A stretch of DNA of 40,827 bases, taken from contig NZ_JAALFE010000026.1 in NCBI RefSeq assembly GCF_011059185.1, positions 1 through 40,827 of the forward strand. Reading direction: 5' to 3'. Source of the DNA: Paragemmobacter kunshanensis (lineage in GTDB: Bacteria > Pseudomonadota > Alphaproteobacteria > Rhodobacterales > Rhodobacteraceae). Below, one piece after another: positions 17,238 to 25,792 of the stretch. Numbering within the stretch: the first letter of the stretch is position 1; each line of letters begins with the position of its first letter. Below the pieces are notes generated by a model. The model was given only the letters and a program-made list of their open reading frames with translations, was not told the DNA's origin and did no database searches. The translations under genes were made by a program, and so were the position numbers.

Positions 17238-17759
17238 TCAGAGGGCACCGACGATCTGGTCAACGGCGTCCTCGCTGTCCCATGCGTACGGACCTTGAAG
17301 GCGTCCGATCTCCCGGGTCTGCCGGTCGATCAGAAGGGTTGTCGGCAGGCCGATGAAGGCAAGGGCTAGCTGAGCCCGAAGGGCTTCGGCCCAATAGAGC
17401 GGCAGATCGACGATGCCGATCTCGTCGTAGAAGCGTCGCCCCCTGCCGATCCCCGCGTCGTCGATGCACAGCGGCAGCACCGCGAAATCCGCACCGCCCA
17501 GCCGGGACTGGAGCCGGTCAAGTGTCGGCATTTCTTCCCTGCAGGGCGGGCACCAGGTCGCCCAGATGTTCAAGAGCATCACCCGGCCGGCGAAGTCGTC
17601 GAGTTTCCGCGTAGTGCCAGCTTCGTCAAGGATCGGCGGAGACAGCAGCGGTTGCGGATCCTTGAGCAGCCGGAAGGGTGGGCGAGCCTCGGCAGACCCT
17701 GCAAGGAAGGGCGCGGCGAGTGCACCAAGGACGGCACGGCGGCCGATAAGTGTTGGCAT
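17238..17759 (-). CDS. TlpA-like periplasmic thioredoxin
   Basis: 173 residues. Signal peptide (RRAVLGALAAPFLAGSAEA), then a thioredoxin fold with LLNIWATWCPPCREEMP and cis-Pro loop GLPTTLLIDRQ. The WCPPC site marks a reductant of the TlpA/ResA/CcmG group, which keeps Cys residues of SCO/CuA or apocytochrome c reduced. It follows the multicopper oxidase gene on the same strand (61 nt apart) with GGAGAG before its ATG, so the pair is likely co-transcribed. Local cytochromes and SCO proteins are plausible clients. Confidence 0.85.
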   Translation of the reverse strand: MPTLIGRRAVLGALAAPFLAGSAEARPPFRLLKDPQPLLSPPILDEAGTTRKLDDFAGRVMLLNIWATWCPPCREEMPTLDRLQSRLGGADFAVLPLCIDDAGIGRGRRFYDEIGIVDLPLYWAEALRAQLALAFIGLPTTLLIDRQTREIGRLQGPYAWDSEDAVDQIVGAL

Positions 17760-17820
17760 GGGTCCGCTCTCTCCGGGAAAGGGCCCGGACCCGCATACAG
17801 GCTGCGGGTCCGGGCGTGCG

Positions 17821-19296
17821 TCAGGCCGACACCGCGAACTCGGTCATCATGCCGGTCGAGAGATGCGGCATGTGGTGGCAGTGCAGCATCCACCGCGCCA
17901 CCTCGCCCGCGTCCACCGCAACCGTCACCATGCCCATCGGCGGCACATGCACCGTGTCGCGCACCGCCCCCGCGATCCGGTCCATGCCGATACCCACCAC
18001 CTGGAAGGCGTGGCCGTGCAGGTGCATCGGATGCGCCATCATCGACATGTTGTGAAACATGATCTCGACCCGGTCGCCGGTCTTCGCCGTGACGGGAACG
18101 TGGGTGCCCCAGGTCTGCCCGTTGATCGTCCAAATATAGGGCATCATTGAGCCGCCCAACATCAGCATCGGCTGCGAGGCTGGCGCGCGTTCGGGCAACG
18201 GGGTGACGGCGCGCAGGGCGGCCTCCTGCGCCAGATCGCCGCTGAAGGCGGGATGGTCGGCCTCCGACATCTCGGCGATCCTGGTCACCGCCGCGCCCGG
18301 CGTGGCAAGGATGACACCCGTCCTTTCCTTGGCACCTTCGCGCAGGGCAAGGATCGGGAAGGCCCCGCCATCACTCGGCACATCCAGTTCGACGTCCAGC
18401 CGCTGGCCCATTGCGACGCCAAAGCGGCTGCCGGGCAGGGGCTGCACTGGCTCGCCATCGACCGCTACCAGCCGCCCCGGCAGGATGCCGGTATCGATCC
18501 AGAAAACCGTCGCCGCCGCAGCGTTGATGATACGGACAAGGACCCGCCCGCCCTTGTCGATCTGAACCACTTCGGGGTCGTCCAGTGTGCGGTCGTTGGC
18601 GAGATAGGCGTCGAAGTTGTAGTCGTTCAGGTCCATCGCCATGCCGTCCATGCCCGGCATCGCCATCATGTCCCCCTGACCCATCGCACCCATGTCCATT
18701 CCGGAATGGTCCATGCCGCCCTGCCCCATCTGGCCGTGGTCCATTCCGGCCATGGATGCACCGCCGGTGATCTCTGCCAGGACCTCGGCGGGCGGTTTGA
18801 ACGCGAAGTCGTGCAGGAACAGCGTCACCTCCTGCCGGTCGGCAGCAACGTCCTCGGGACGCCGCACGACCAGAGGTGCTGCAAGCAGCATCATCTCATG
18901 CGCCGGGATGTGGGCATGCATCCAGTGCGTGCCCGGTCGCGCCGCGAAATCGTAGGCCCGGGTTTCGCCGGGTTGAAGGACCGGCATCGGCAGGTCGGGG
19001 ACGCCGTCCTGCGCGTTCGGCGGAATCTGCCCGTGCCAGTGGATGATCGTCGCCTCGCCAAGCGTGTTTGTCAGATCGACGGCGAAAGCCTGGCCCGGAT
19101 CGAGGACAAGGCCGGACCGGCCAGCGCCGTCCAGAAGCCCCCAGACGGTTGCGGCTCTCCCCCGCACGTCGATGGTGCGGGTGGTGGCGGTCAGCGACAT
19201 TCGGCCGGACTGGGCCCAGACCCGTGCGGGAAGCACCAGTGAAGCGGCCGTGGCCGCAGAAGCGGCCAGAAAGCCGCGGCGAGAAAGGGGCGACAT
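17821..19296 (-). CDS. multicopper oxidase (CopA/CueO type)
   Basis: 491 residues with a Tat signal (SRRGFLAASAATAA). Copper ligands are complete: HWHGQIPP (86-88), HWMHAH (124-129), HPMHLHGH and HCHHMPHLSTGM near the C-terminus. A Met/His-rich insert at about 182-221 (MAGMDH, MDHSGMDMG and similar) resembles the Cu(I)-binding inserts of CueO and PcoA. It oxidises periplasmic Cu(I) to less toxic Cu(II). AGGAG lies 6 nt before the ATG. It probably forms a transcript with the small gene 19363-19719 upstream (66 nt) and TlpA downstream. Confidence 0.93.
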   Translation of the reverse strand: MSPLSRRGFLAASAATAASLVLPARVWAQSGRMSLTATTRTIDVRGRAATVWGLLDGAGRSGLVLDPGQAFAVDLTNTLGEATIIHWHGQIPPNAQDGVPDLPMPVLQPGETRAYDFAARPGTHWMHAHIPAHEMMLLAAPLVVRRPEDVAADRQEVTLFLHDFAFKPPAEVLAEITGGASMAGMDHGQMGQGGMDHSGMDMGAMGQGDMMAMPGMDGMAMDLNDYNFDAYLANDRTLDDPEVVQIDKGGRVLVRIINAAAATVFWIDTGILPGRLVAVDGEPVQPLPGSRFGVAMGQRLDVELDVPSDGGAFPILALREGAKERTGVILATPGAAVTRIAEMSEADHPAFSGDLAQEAALRAVTPLPERAPASQPMLMLGGSMMPYIWTINGQTWGTHVPVTAKTGDRVEIMFHNMSMMAHPMHLHGHAFQVVGIGMDRIAGAVRDTVHVPPMGMVTVAVDAGEVARWMLHCHHMPHLSTGMMTEFAVSA

Positions 19297-19362
19297 GCGA
19301 ATTCTCCTGTATCGTGTCGTGAATTGGACAAATGGTCCCCGGCGAATGCCAGAACCGTAGGC

Positions 19363-19719
19363 TCAGATCACGGCGATCTTGGGAGGCCGCCCCGGGGGCG
19401 GAATGGCCAGCGAGGTGGGAAGCATGACGATACCAACCTCACCATCGGAAGACCGCGCGACAGTTTCCGGAACCCGGTCCGGCGCAGGAAAGGCCGCGGC
19501 GGCGAACATGCAGTGTTGCTGACAGAGCAACTGCTGGGTCACGTCGTCCGCACCGCCCATCCCCGGCATCTGCGCAAGATGACCGGCCATGGCCATCATC
19601 TGTGCATGGTCGTCCTGGAACTGCTGCCGTCCTTCGCCCAGTGCCAGTACGGGCAGGATCGCCGCGACCAGATATGCGGCGAGGATCAGGACACGCATGC
19701 GAAACGACGACAAAGCCAT
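19363..19719 (-). CDS. small secreted Met/Cys-containing protein
   Basis: 118 residues. Hydrophobic signal (RVLILAAYLVAAILPVLA), then a segment rich in His and Met (DDHAQMMAMAGHLAQMPGMGG), a cysteine pair (LLCQQHCMF) and a Pro-rich tail (IPPPGRPPKIAVI). It precedes the multicopper oxidase gene and probably binds copper in the periplasm. The second Met at residue 8 is an alternative start; neither has a clear ribosome site. The tail resembles those of the small proteins at 1678, 28485 and 29605. No family assigned. Confidence 0.6.
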   Translation of the reverse strand: MALSSFRMRVLILAAYLVAAILPVLALGEGRQQFQDDHAQMMAMAGHLAQMPGMGGADDVTQQLLCQQHCMFAAAAFPAPDRVPETVARSSDGEVGIVMLPTSLAIPPPGRPPKIAVI

Positions 19720-19907
19720 GATTTATGTATCTATCAGGATTGGCTGCTCCCGTCATCTGACAGTTCGGTGTCCCTGATCGGCACCCGGCCTCGAATGTCT
19801 GCGGCATCAATGCCGCGTTTCCAAATCCTCCGTCGCACTGTCGCAGAGTTTACTGGTATCCATCGCAATTGCGCGGAACCTGCAAGAAAACGCGGGACAG
19901 CGACTCG

Positions 19908-20519
19908 ATGAAAAAGCTTCTCCTCGCCCTTGCGGCAATCCTTGGCCTGGCGTCCTGCGGCGCCGAGCCGATCTGGGCACCCGATGAGGCCGTGGCCGCC
20001 GCGCGCTACGAACATCCCGGCCCGACCTCGGTCACGCTCTACACGGTACTCTCGACACGCAGCGGAGCGGGTGCTCATGCGGGCCTGCTGATCAACGGAT
20101 CGCAGCGCGTGCTGTTCGATCCGGCTGGCACCTGGCGGCATCCCCGGCTGCCCGAACGCAACGACGTACACTACGGGATCACCCCGAAGATGGTGGATTT
20201 CTACATCGACTACCACGCCCGCGAGACCTACGACGTGGTTGAACAGACCGTCGAGGTTTCGCCCGAGGTCGCGGCACTGATCATGCAGCGGGCGATGGCC
20301 TATGGCGCGGTGCCGAAGGCGAACTGCACCATCGCGCTGTCGCGGGTGCTCGACGGCGTGCCCGGTTTTGAAAGTCTGCCGATGACCTGGTATCCGAAGC
20401 GGATGATGCAGGCGTTTGCCGAGTTGCCTGGCGTCGCCACACGGACAATCACCGACGATGACGCCGACGAGAACCATGGCGTTCTGCTGGTCCAGGCCGG
20501 GGATCCGCGGCTAGAGTAG
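19908..20519 (+). CDS. conserved lipoprotein of unknown function
   Basis: 203 residues. The signal peptide ends in the lipobox LASC (Cys17), so it should be processed by LspA and Lnt. The body contains HAGLLINGSQRVLFDPAGTWRH and NCTIALSRVLDGVPGF, suggestive of an NlpC/P60- or LRAT-like papain fold (candidate Cys and His), but I cannot place it in a family. ATG 19908 was chosen because it starts the signal peptide. It is transcribed away from the oxidase genes and towards DUF411. Confidence 0.65.
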   Translation: MKKLLLALAAILGLASCGAEPIWAPDEAVAAARYEHPGPTSVTLYTVLSTRSGAGAHAGLLINGSQRVLFDPAGTWRHPRLPERNDVHYGITPKMVDFYIDYHARETYDVVEQTVEVSPEVAALIMQRAMAYGAVPKANCTIALSRVLDGVPGFESLPMTWYPKRMMQAFAELPGVATRTITDDDADENHGVLLVQAGDPRLE

Positions 20520-20617
20520 CATTTCAGTGATCGGTGGCCGGGTTCACCAGACTTTGCTCGCGAATTCATGCGCCCGGAGCTATGGTTGCAGAAGAGTCTC
20601 ATTGAAAGGCCGACATC

Positions 20618-21085
20618 ATGACATTGTCCCGGCGCACGGTTCTCGCCGCTGTTCCTTGGCTGGCCGCAATTGCGGCAACCCCGGCCCTTGCCGGGGGTGA
20701 CGAAAGCATCCACGTCGTCAAGGATCCAGGCTGCCCTTGCTGCAACGGGTGGATCGGACATCTACGCGACAGCGGCTTTCGCGTGACCTTCGAGGAACGC
20801 AGCATCGAGGAGCTTGAGGCGTTCAAGCGCGAGCGCGGCATTCCCGAGACCCTCGCCTCATGCCACACCGCCACCATCGGCGACTACACGGTCGAGGGGC
20901 ATGTGCCCGCTGCCGACATCCGGCGGCTTTTGGCTGAACGCCCTGCTGCCGTCGGCCTCTCCGTTCCCAGAATGCCCTACGGGTCGCCGGGCATGGGCCC
21001 CGAGACCGAGCGCGAGGCCTATGACGTCATCCTCGTCGGCACGGACGGCAGCGGCAGTGTCTTCACGAGCTACGCCGCAGCCTGA
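20618..21085 (+). CDS. DUF411 periplasmic metal-binding protein, copy 2
   Basis: 155 residues. Twin-arginine-like start (MTLSRRTVLAAVP), then IHVVKDPGCPCCNGWIGHL, ASCHTATIGDYTVEGHVP and MPYGSPGMGP. The cysteine motif is CPCC rather than the CECC of copy 1. GAAAGG lies upstream of the ATG. It stands alone between the lipoprotein and the convergent minus-strand PBP-like gene, so it is probably expressed from its own promoter or from the lipoprotein's. Confidence 0.9.
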   Translation: MTLSRRTVLAAVPWLAAIAATPALAGGDESIHVVKDPGCPCCNGWIGHLRDSGFRVTFEERSIEELEAFKRERGIPETLASCHTATIGDYTVEGHVPAADIRRLLAERPAAVGLSVPRMPYGSPGMGPETEREAYDVILVGTDGSGSVFTSYAAA

Positions 21086-21147
21086 TCTCGATCAGCCGGT
21101 TGAGGTCTGTCCAGTGCCAATGACGCCTGGCACTGTTGGTGCTTTGG

Positions 21148-21804
21148 TCACCAGGGCAGACCGGAGGCGGTTGATCGCCAGCCGTCTTCCAGCGCGTCTT
21201 GCGGGACCACACCGTCCAGAGGTCTGATCGCGACGTCGAGCCTGCGAGCCGCATGATACCCCGTTGCCGCCATCACACCAGGCGTCGCGCCATAAGCGAC
21301 CCGATAGCGCGACACGAAACTGTCGGTTCCGTCGTCACTGTCCCACCCGTCCGGCGGAACGGCCTGCTGCAAGACCGTAGTTGCCGACCGATACGCACGC
21401 GCGGCATCGCTGGCCAAAGGTTCGGGGCCAAGGACAATCACGACATCGGTCGGCTCGTCGGGCGTGCCGAACAGGCCTTCGACCAGCCCGGCTGCATCTC
21501 GTGGAAGCGGCAAGATCTGCACATCAACCCCGCCGAGATGCCCGTCGGACGTTTCGTTGGCGTGCCCGTCCCGTTCGTCCGCTGCCAGCAGGAAACCGCG
21601 GACGGCCTCTGCAAGGTTTTCCTCGACGTTCTCGCCGACGACCAGAAGGCTCACGGTGAACGAATGCGCCCAAGCAAACCCTGCAAGGCCGATCCACACC
21701 GCGGCCACGAGGACGGATTTTCCGATCCTGCCCAAGACCGTCACTCTGACCGGGAAGGGCCGCCAAAGAAGGATAACAGGAAGGCGTGGGATACGGGCAC
21801 TCAT
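21148..21804 (-). CDS. small periplasmic-binding-protein-like (type 1 fold) exported protein
   Basis: 218 residues. Basic N-terminus and signal peptide (VLVAAVWIGLAGFAWAHS), then FTVSLLVVGENVEENLAEAVRGFLLAADE and DVVIVLGPEPLAS, similar to type 1 periplasmic ligand-binding proteins of ABC transporters, followed by YGATPGVMAATGYHAARRLD. Full-length members have about 350-400 residues, so this is either a specialised short form or a reduced paralogue. No transporter genes are adjacent. ATG 21804 overlaps the stop of the ScsC-like dsbA (ATGA), so the pair is translationally coupled. Function unknown. Confidence 0.6.
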   Translation of the reverse strand: MSARIPRLPVILLWRPFPVRVTVLGRIGKSVLVAAVWIGLAGFAWAHSFTVSLLVVGENVEENLAEAVRGFLLAADERDGHANETSDGHLGGVDVQILPLPRDAAGLVEGLFGTPDEPTDVVIVLGPEPLASDAARAYRSATTVLQQAVPPDGWDSDDGTDSFVSRYRVAYGATPGVMAATGYHAARRLDVAIRPLDGVVPQDALEDGWRSTASGLPW

Positions 21805-22526
21805 TCGACAGCCCGTGCCGCTGACACCGCTTCGGCAAGCTGCGCCTTCTCGACGAAACCGGGGATCAGCTGGTCGCCTACCACAAAAGACGGCGTGCCG
21901 TTGAAGCCGAGCGCCTCGGCCAGTCGCATAGACGTGGCGATATGCTCCTCGACCTCGGGCGATTGCATGTCGGCCTTGAGCTGCTCGACATCGAGCCCGA
22001 CCTCGCCCGCGATCCGCAGCACCGACTGTTCCTCCAACTTGGCGCGTGCGCCCATCAACGCATTGTGCAATTCGGCATACTTGCCCTGCTTCCGCGCGGC
22101 CAAAGCGGCCCGCGCCGCGATCGCTGACCCTTCGCTGAGTATGGGCCACTCCCGAAGCACAAGACGGATGTTCCCGTCCTCGGCCAGCAGGGCGTCGATT
22201 TCGGACATCGCGCGTTTGCAGTAGGGACAGTTGTAATCGAAGAACTCCACCACCGTTAAGTCGCCTTCCGCGTTGCCGAGGACCGGAGCGTTGGGGTCGC
22301 GCTCCAGCAGGGTGCGCTCGTCAGCCAGGGTCGCGGCGGCAGCGGCGGCCTGGGCCTCTGCCTGGCGCGCCTCCAGCGTTTGGAGCGCCTCGAGCACAAG
22401 CTCCGGGTTCTCGCGCAAGGTTTCGGCGACCAGTTCCCTGATCCGGTCCTCGGTAATCTCCTGCGCCAGGGCGAGCCTGGGAGCGAAAACGAGCGTGATG
22501 GCAAGCAGGATTGACGTGACGCGCAT
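21801..22526 (-). CDS. DsbA-family protein, ScsC/Com1-like
   Basis: 241 residues. Signal peptide (ILLAITLVFAPRLALA), an N-terminal helical extension rich in Ala/Glu (about 22-75) as in ScsC-type trimeric disulfide isomerases, then the thioredoxin fold with FFDYNCPYCKRAM and cis-Pro loop NGTPSFVVG. ScsC proteins protect periplasmic proteins from copper-induced disulfide damage, so the family and the location agree. AAAGG precedes the ATG. An operator of the zntA class lies 44-74 nt upstream. Oligomeric state cannot be read from sequence alone. Confidence 0.85.
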   Translation of the reverse strand: MRVTSILLAITLVFAPRLALAQEITEDRIRELVAETLRENPELVLEALQTLEARQAEAQAAAAAATLADERTLLERDPNAPVLGNAEGDLTVVEFFDYNCPYCKRAMSEIDALLAEDGNIRLVLREWPILSEGSAIAARAALAARKQGKYAELHNALMGARAKLEEQSVLRIAGEVGLDVEQLKADMQSPEVEEHIATSMRLAEALGFNGTPSFVVGDQLIPGFVEKAQLAEAVSAARAVE

Positions 22527-22569
22527 GGGAAGAGCCTTTTGTTACGGATGTAGATCTTGAGTTTCAGGC

Positions 22570-22600
22570 GGTCTGCACCCTCTAGTTCCTAGAGAGGCAA
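22570..22600 (-). promoter_or_regulatory. MerR-type operator upstream of the ScsC-like dsbA (operator class A)
   Basis: On the minus strand: TTGCCT (22595-22600), 19-bp spacer beginning CTCTAG-GAA-CTAGAG, then CAGACC (22570-22575). The arms form a perfect inverted repeat. The -10 is poor, so promoter strength is uncertain, but the dyad and its distance to the ATG (44 nt from the -10) fit the other three sites. Confidence 0.65.
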
Positions 22601-22636
22601 GCGGAAATCGGGAGGTCGGCGGACCTGCTTGCGGCT

Positions 22637-23113
22637 TCAAGGCGACCCTGCTTCCAACTGGCTACGTTCAGCCTGCGCGGCGCGGATGCGGTCGGGCCAG
22701 GTTGACCGGATATAGGCGAGGACGGCTTCGATGTCGTCTTCGGTCAGCTCGTCGCCAAACCCAGGCATGCCGGAGGTGAAGTCGACCCCCATATCGTCCA
22801 GCACCGCCTGCCCCCCGCGGCGGATGTAGTCCCGCAGCATCGCGTCCCCATGATGCCAGGTGTGGCCGGTTTCGTCGTGGGGCGGCGCGGGATAGGTGCC
22901 GTCCTCCCTCGCCGACTGCCAGTCCGGCTGCCCTTCCAGATTGGCACCGTGGCAGGAGGCGCATCTGGCCGCGTAAATGGCACGCCCACCTTCGATGTCG
23001 GGCGTGTCGTGAAAAAACGCACGGGCTGGAACCGACGAAAGTACAAAGGGGGTTGCGGCGACGGCGACTCCGAGAACGCTAAGGGAGCACGCCCTTCTGA
23101 GCCAGTGCATCAT
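22637..23113 (-). CDS. class I c-type cytochrome
   Basis: 158 residues. Signal peptide to about residue 32, one haem motif CASCH (AIYAARCASCHGANLEGQ) and a distal Met in GMPGFGDELTEDD. A conserved-looking HDETGHTWHHGD segment supplies several histidines. Soluble periplasmic electron carrier. It is the last gene of the seven-gene minus-strand run; its ATGATG start embraces the stop of the PBP2 gene, so expression follows PBP2. Confidence 0.88.
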   Translation of the reverse strand: MMHWLRRACSLSVLGVAVAATPFVLSSVPARAFFHDTPDIEGGRAIYAARCASCHGANLEGQPDWQSAREDGTYPAPPHDETGHTWHHGDAMLRDYIRRGGQAVLDDMGVDFTSGMPGFGDELTEDDIEAVLAYIRSTWPDRIRAAQAERSQLEAGSP

Positions 23114-25062
23114 GTCCGGCTCACCGTAGCCGTCGTGCCGTCCGGCGGCAGGATGCGTTCGGACAAGAGAGCCAGGTCCTCCCGCACGCGCGCCCTCTGC
23201 GATGTCGGATAGGCGTCCTCGGGGGGCAAGCCGCCATGCTGCGCAAACAGCATGATGTCGCGCGCAATTGGCGCGGCGGCCGTTGACCCGCCGCCACCGT
23301 GCTCCACCACGACCGTGACGGCAAAGCGGGGCGCATCATACGGTGCGAAGGCCACGAACAGCCCGTGATCTCGACGGTTCCACGGCAGCTCGTCCTGCGA
23401 ACGGACGCCTGCGGCCCGCTCAGCTGCGGTGATAGAGAAGACCTGGCTCGTTCCAGTCTTGCCCGCCATCGCCTGCGCCGGATCGGCGATGCGCGAGGCA
23501 TAGGCCGTCCCGCGCTCGTGGTTCGAGACCTCGAACATGCCCTGTCGCACGATGGCCAGTGCTTCGGCCGACAGACCGAGTGGGGCCGGATCAGGATTGT
23601 CTTGGTCCTGCCCGCCAAACGGCCGCACCAGACGCGGCAGAACGGCGGTCCCCGACGCCAGTCGCGCCGTCATGGTAGCAAGCTGGATCGGCGAGGCGAG
23701 CGTGAAGCCCTGGCCGATTGAGGCATTGATGGTGTCCCCTATCAGCCAGTCCTGCCCATACCTTTCCTGCTTCCAAGCGCGCGACGGGTTGTTGCCATGC
23801 GCCATGCCGGACAGCGGAAGGTCGTACTTCTGGCCAAGCCCCAGCCGGTCGTTCATCGCGAAGATACCGTCGATGCCGATGCGCTGCGCGACCTCATAGA
23901 AGTATACGTCGCAGGACTCGCGCAGCGCGCCGACCATGTTCACTCGGCCATGACCACCGCGCTTCCAGCAGTGGAACCTGCGGCCGGAGATCTCGACATA
24001 GCCATTGCAGGCGACAGTCTCTTCCGGGTCCATCAGCCCGGTTTCCAGCGCGGCCAGCGCATTCGACATCTTGATCGTCGATCCCGGCGGATAGGCCCCC
24101 TGCACCGTCTTGTCGGAGAGCGGGCGGAATTCGCTGTCGCGGAGCGCGCCGTAGTCGCGGCTGGAAATCCCGCGGACGAAGAGGTTCGGATCGAAGGACG
24201 GCGCCGAGGTGCAGCCAAGAAGATCGCCGCTCGTCACGTCCATCACGATCGCGGCGGCACTTTGCCCTTCAAGGCGGACGCGCATGAAGTTCTGAAGGTG
24301 GTGGTCGAGGGTGACCTGCATGTCGGGGCCCGAGGTAGCAGGGTCGAGCGCCAGCTCGCGCATCGTGCGACCGGAGACATTGACCTCAACCCGCTGGGTT
24401 CCCGGCAGGCCGCGCAGGGCGCGTTCATGGCTGCGCTCGACCCCGGTCTTCCCGATTTCAAAATCGGGAAGGCGGAGCAGTGGCTCATTGTCGGCAGCCT
24501 CGTTTTCCAGATCGTTGTCGCTGACCGGTCCCACATAGCCGACCTGATGGGCGAAATCGGGCCCGAAGGGATAAACACGGGACAGGACCATCTCGGGGTG
24601 AACGCCCGGAAGCACGGGGGAGTTCAAGGCCACGATGGAAAGCTCGTCCCAGGTGACCCGGTCCTTTACCGTAATCGGAACGAAGGCCCGCACACGGGCC
24701 GTCTGCTCGCGGACCTTGGTCAGTGTCTCCTCGTCTAAACCAAGGAGTAGACGCAGCTTCTCGAGGACATCTTCGACATCCCGTGCTTCCTCCCGCACGA
24801 GCGTGATGCGGTAGGCCTGTTCGTTATCCGCAATGATCTTTCCAGCACGGTCAAAGATGCGCCCCCTGTCGGGACGTACCAGCCGCAGGCTGATCCGGTT
24901 CTCTTCGGCCAGCAGGTAGTATTGTTCGGCATCACGGACGCCCAGTTGCCACATCCGAAAGCCCAGAACGCTGACCACCGAGGACATCGCCCCACCCAGC
25001 AGGAGGGATCGCCGGGTCATCTTCTTTGCCGCCTGCGCGAGATCGCGTTCAGATCGACGCAC
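23110..25062 (-). CDS. mrdA: penicillin-binding protein 2 (class B transpeptidase)
   Basis: 650 residues, full length. Membrane anchor at about 18-38, pedestal domain starting RPDRGRIFDRAGKIIADN, and the transpeptidase domain with Ser328 in PPGSTIKM, SCD at 383-385 and KTGTSQV. It cross-links peptidoglycan during elongation. The GTG start at 25062 is preceded by a strong AGGAGG, 6 nt away, inside the end of the previous gene (14-nt overlap). Essential elongasome genes normally sit in the chromosomal mre/mrd cluster; this copy sits between a haem-type membrane protein and a cytochrome, so it is probably a second, metal-induced PBP2. All active-site residues are intact. Confidence 0.92.
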   Translation of the reverse strand: MRRSERDLAQAAKKMTRRSLLLGGAMSSVVSVLGFRMWQLGVRDAEQYYLLAEENRISLRLVRPDRGRIFDRAGKIIADNEQAYRITLVREEARDVEDVLEKLRLLLGLDEETLTKVREQTARVRAFVPITVKDRVTWDELSIVALNSPVLPGVHPEMVLSRVYPFGPDFAHQVGYVGPVSDNDLENEAADNEPLLRLPDFEIGKTGVERSHERALRGLPGTQRVEVNVSGRTMRELALDPATSGPDMQVTLDHHLQNFMRVRLEGQSAAAIVMDVTSGDLLGCTSAPSFDPNLFVRGISSRDYGALRDSEFRPLSDKTVQGAYPPGSTIKMSNALAALETGLMDPEETVACNGYVEISGRRFHCWKRGGHGRVNMVGALRESCDVYFYEVAQRIGIDGIFAMNDRLGLGQKYDLPLSGMAHGNNPSRAWKQERYGQDWLIGDTINASIGQGFTLASPIQLATMTARLASGTAVLPRLVRPFGGQDQDNPDPAPLGLSAEALAIVRQGMFEVSNHERGTAYASRIADPAQAMAGKTGTSQVFSITAAERAAGVRSQDELPWNRRDHGLFVAFAPYDAPRFAVTVVVEHGGGGSTAAAPIARDIMLFAQHGGLPPEDAYPTSQRARVREDLALLSERILPPDGTTATVSRT

Positions 25063-25792
25063 GGCTTACCTCCTCTCCCGGCAGTTCGGACGGGGCCATG
25101 GCGCGGATGGTCTTCAGGTAAGCCGCCGCGCGCAGACCAAGGACCAGAACCACCAGCCCGACGAACCAGAGCTGAAGCGGATTCGGCGGTGGCGTTGCCC
25201 GATGGAAGCTCAGGAAATGCATGAAGAGGAAGTAGGCGACATGGGCGACGGTCAGCCACCACATCGGCAGGACGCCCATCTGCAAGAACTTCCAGCCTGA
25301 CAGTCCCAGACGCCGCATCGCAAAATCGCTCGACGTGGCGGCAAGCAGCACCGCGAGGACGAGGGCCGCGATCCCGATGGCATTGGCAAGTCCGAAACCA
25401 TGCTGGAACATGACATAGACCAAGAGGTCGGGATGCCATTCGAACCCGAAAAGCCGCATCAGATCCCATTCAACCCAGCCGACGAGGATGATCACCGCAT
25501 GGACGATCACCAGAAGGCAGCCATGGATACCCATCTCACGGCGGAACGGCAGCAGCGGAACCGCTGCGCGCAGGAAGCGGGTCAGCGGCCCGAAGGCCAT
25601 CGACAGCGCGATCAGCACCAGCGAGGCATCCCCGAAGGCGCGGTTCCATCGATGCATCGGGCTGAACTGCGCGTGAACCGCCGCAAAGCCCAGCACGAGC
25701 CCCGTCGCAAGGATGGCCACGAGCGTGTGCCGAACCAGCGTCTTCCGGGCCAGCCCACGCATCGCTGACCGCAAACCAGTTGACGCTGTCAC
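25049..25792 (-). CDS. ferric-reductase-like (MsrQ-type) b-haem membrane protein
   Basis: 247 residues with about six membrane helices and no FAD/NAD domain. Histidines within helices (GIHGCLLVIVHAVIIL, MFQHGFG, TVAHVAYFLFMHFL) suit a ferric-reductase-like transmembrane domain, as in MsrQ, which carries electrons through b haems to a periplasmic partner. No msrP lies nearby, so a local cytochrome c or copper protein may be the partner. The start is GTG 25792 with GGAGG upstream, overlapping the preceding stop (GTGA). Family call fairly firm, role inferred. Confidence 0.75.
   Translation of the reverse strand: MTASTGLRSAMRGLARKTLVRHTLVAILATGLVLGFAAVHAQFSPMHRWNRAFGDASLVLIALSMAFGPLTRFLRAAVPLLPFRREMGIHGCLLVIVHAVIILVGWVEWDLMRLFGFEWHPDLLVYVMFQHGFGLANAIGIAALVLAVLLAATSSDFAMRRLGLSGWKFLQMGVLPMWWLTVAHVAYFLFMHFLSFHRATPPPNPLQLWFVGLVVLVLGLRAAAYLKTIRAMAPSELPGEEVSRASI

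Noticed and set aside
18253-19242. Long plus-strand reading frame (329 residues) opposite the multicopper oxidase
   Set aside because: It is antisense to a clearly functional oxidase with all copper motifs; the product is His/Arg-rich with no family pattern, typical of a shadow frame in GC-rich DNA.
23797-24738. Plus-strand frame of 313 residues opposite PBP2
   Set aside because: PBP2 has intact catalytic motifs on the minus strand; the opposite frame has no signal or domain.
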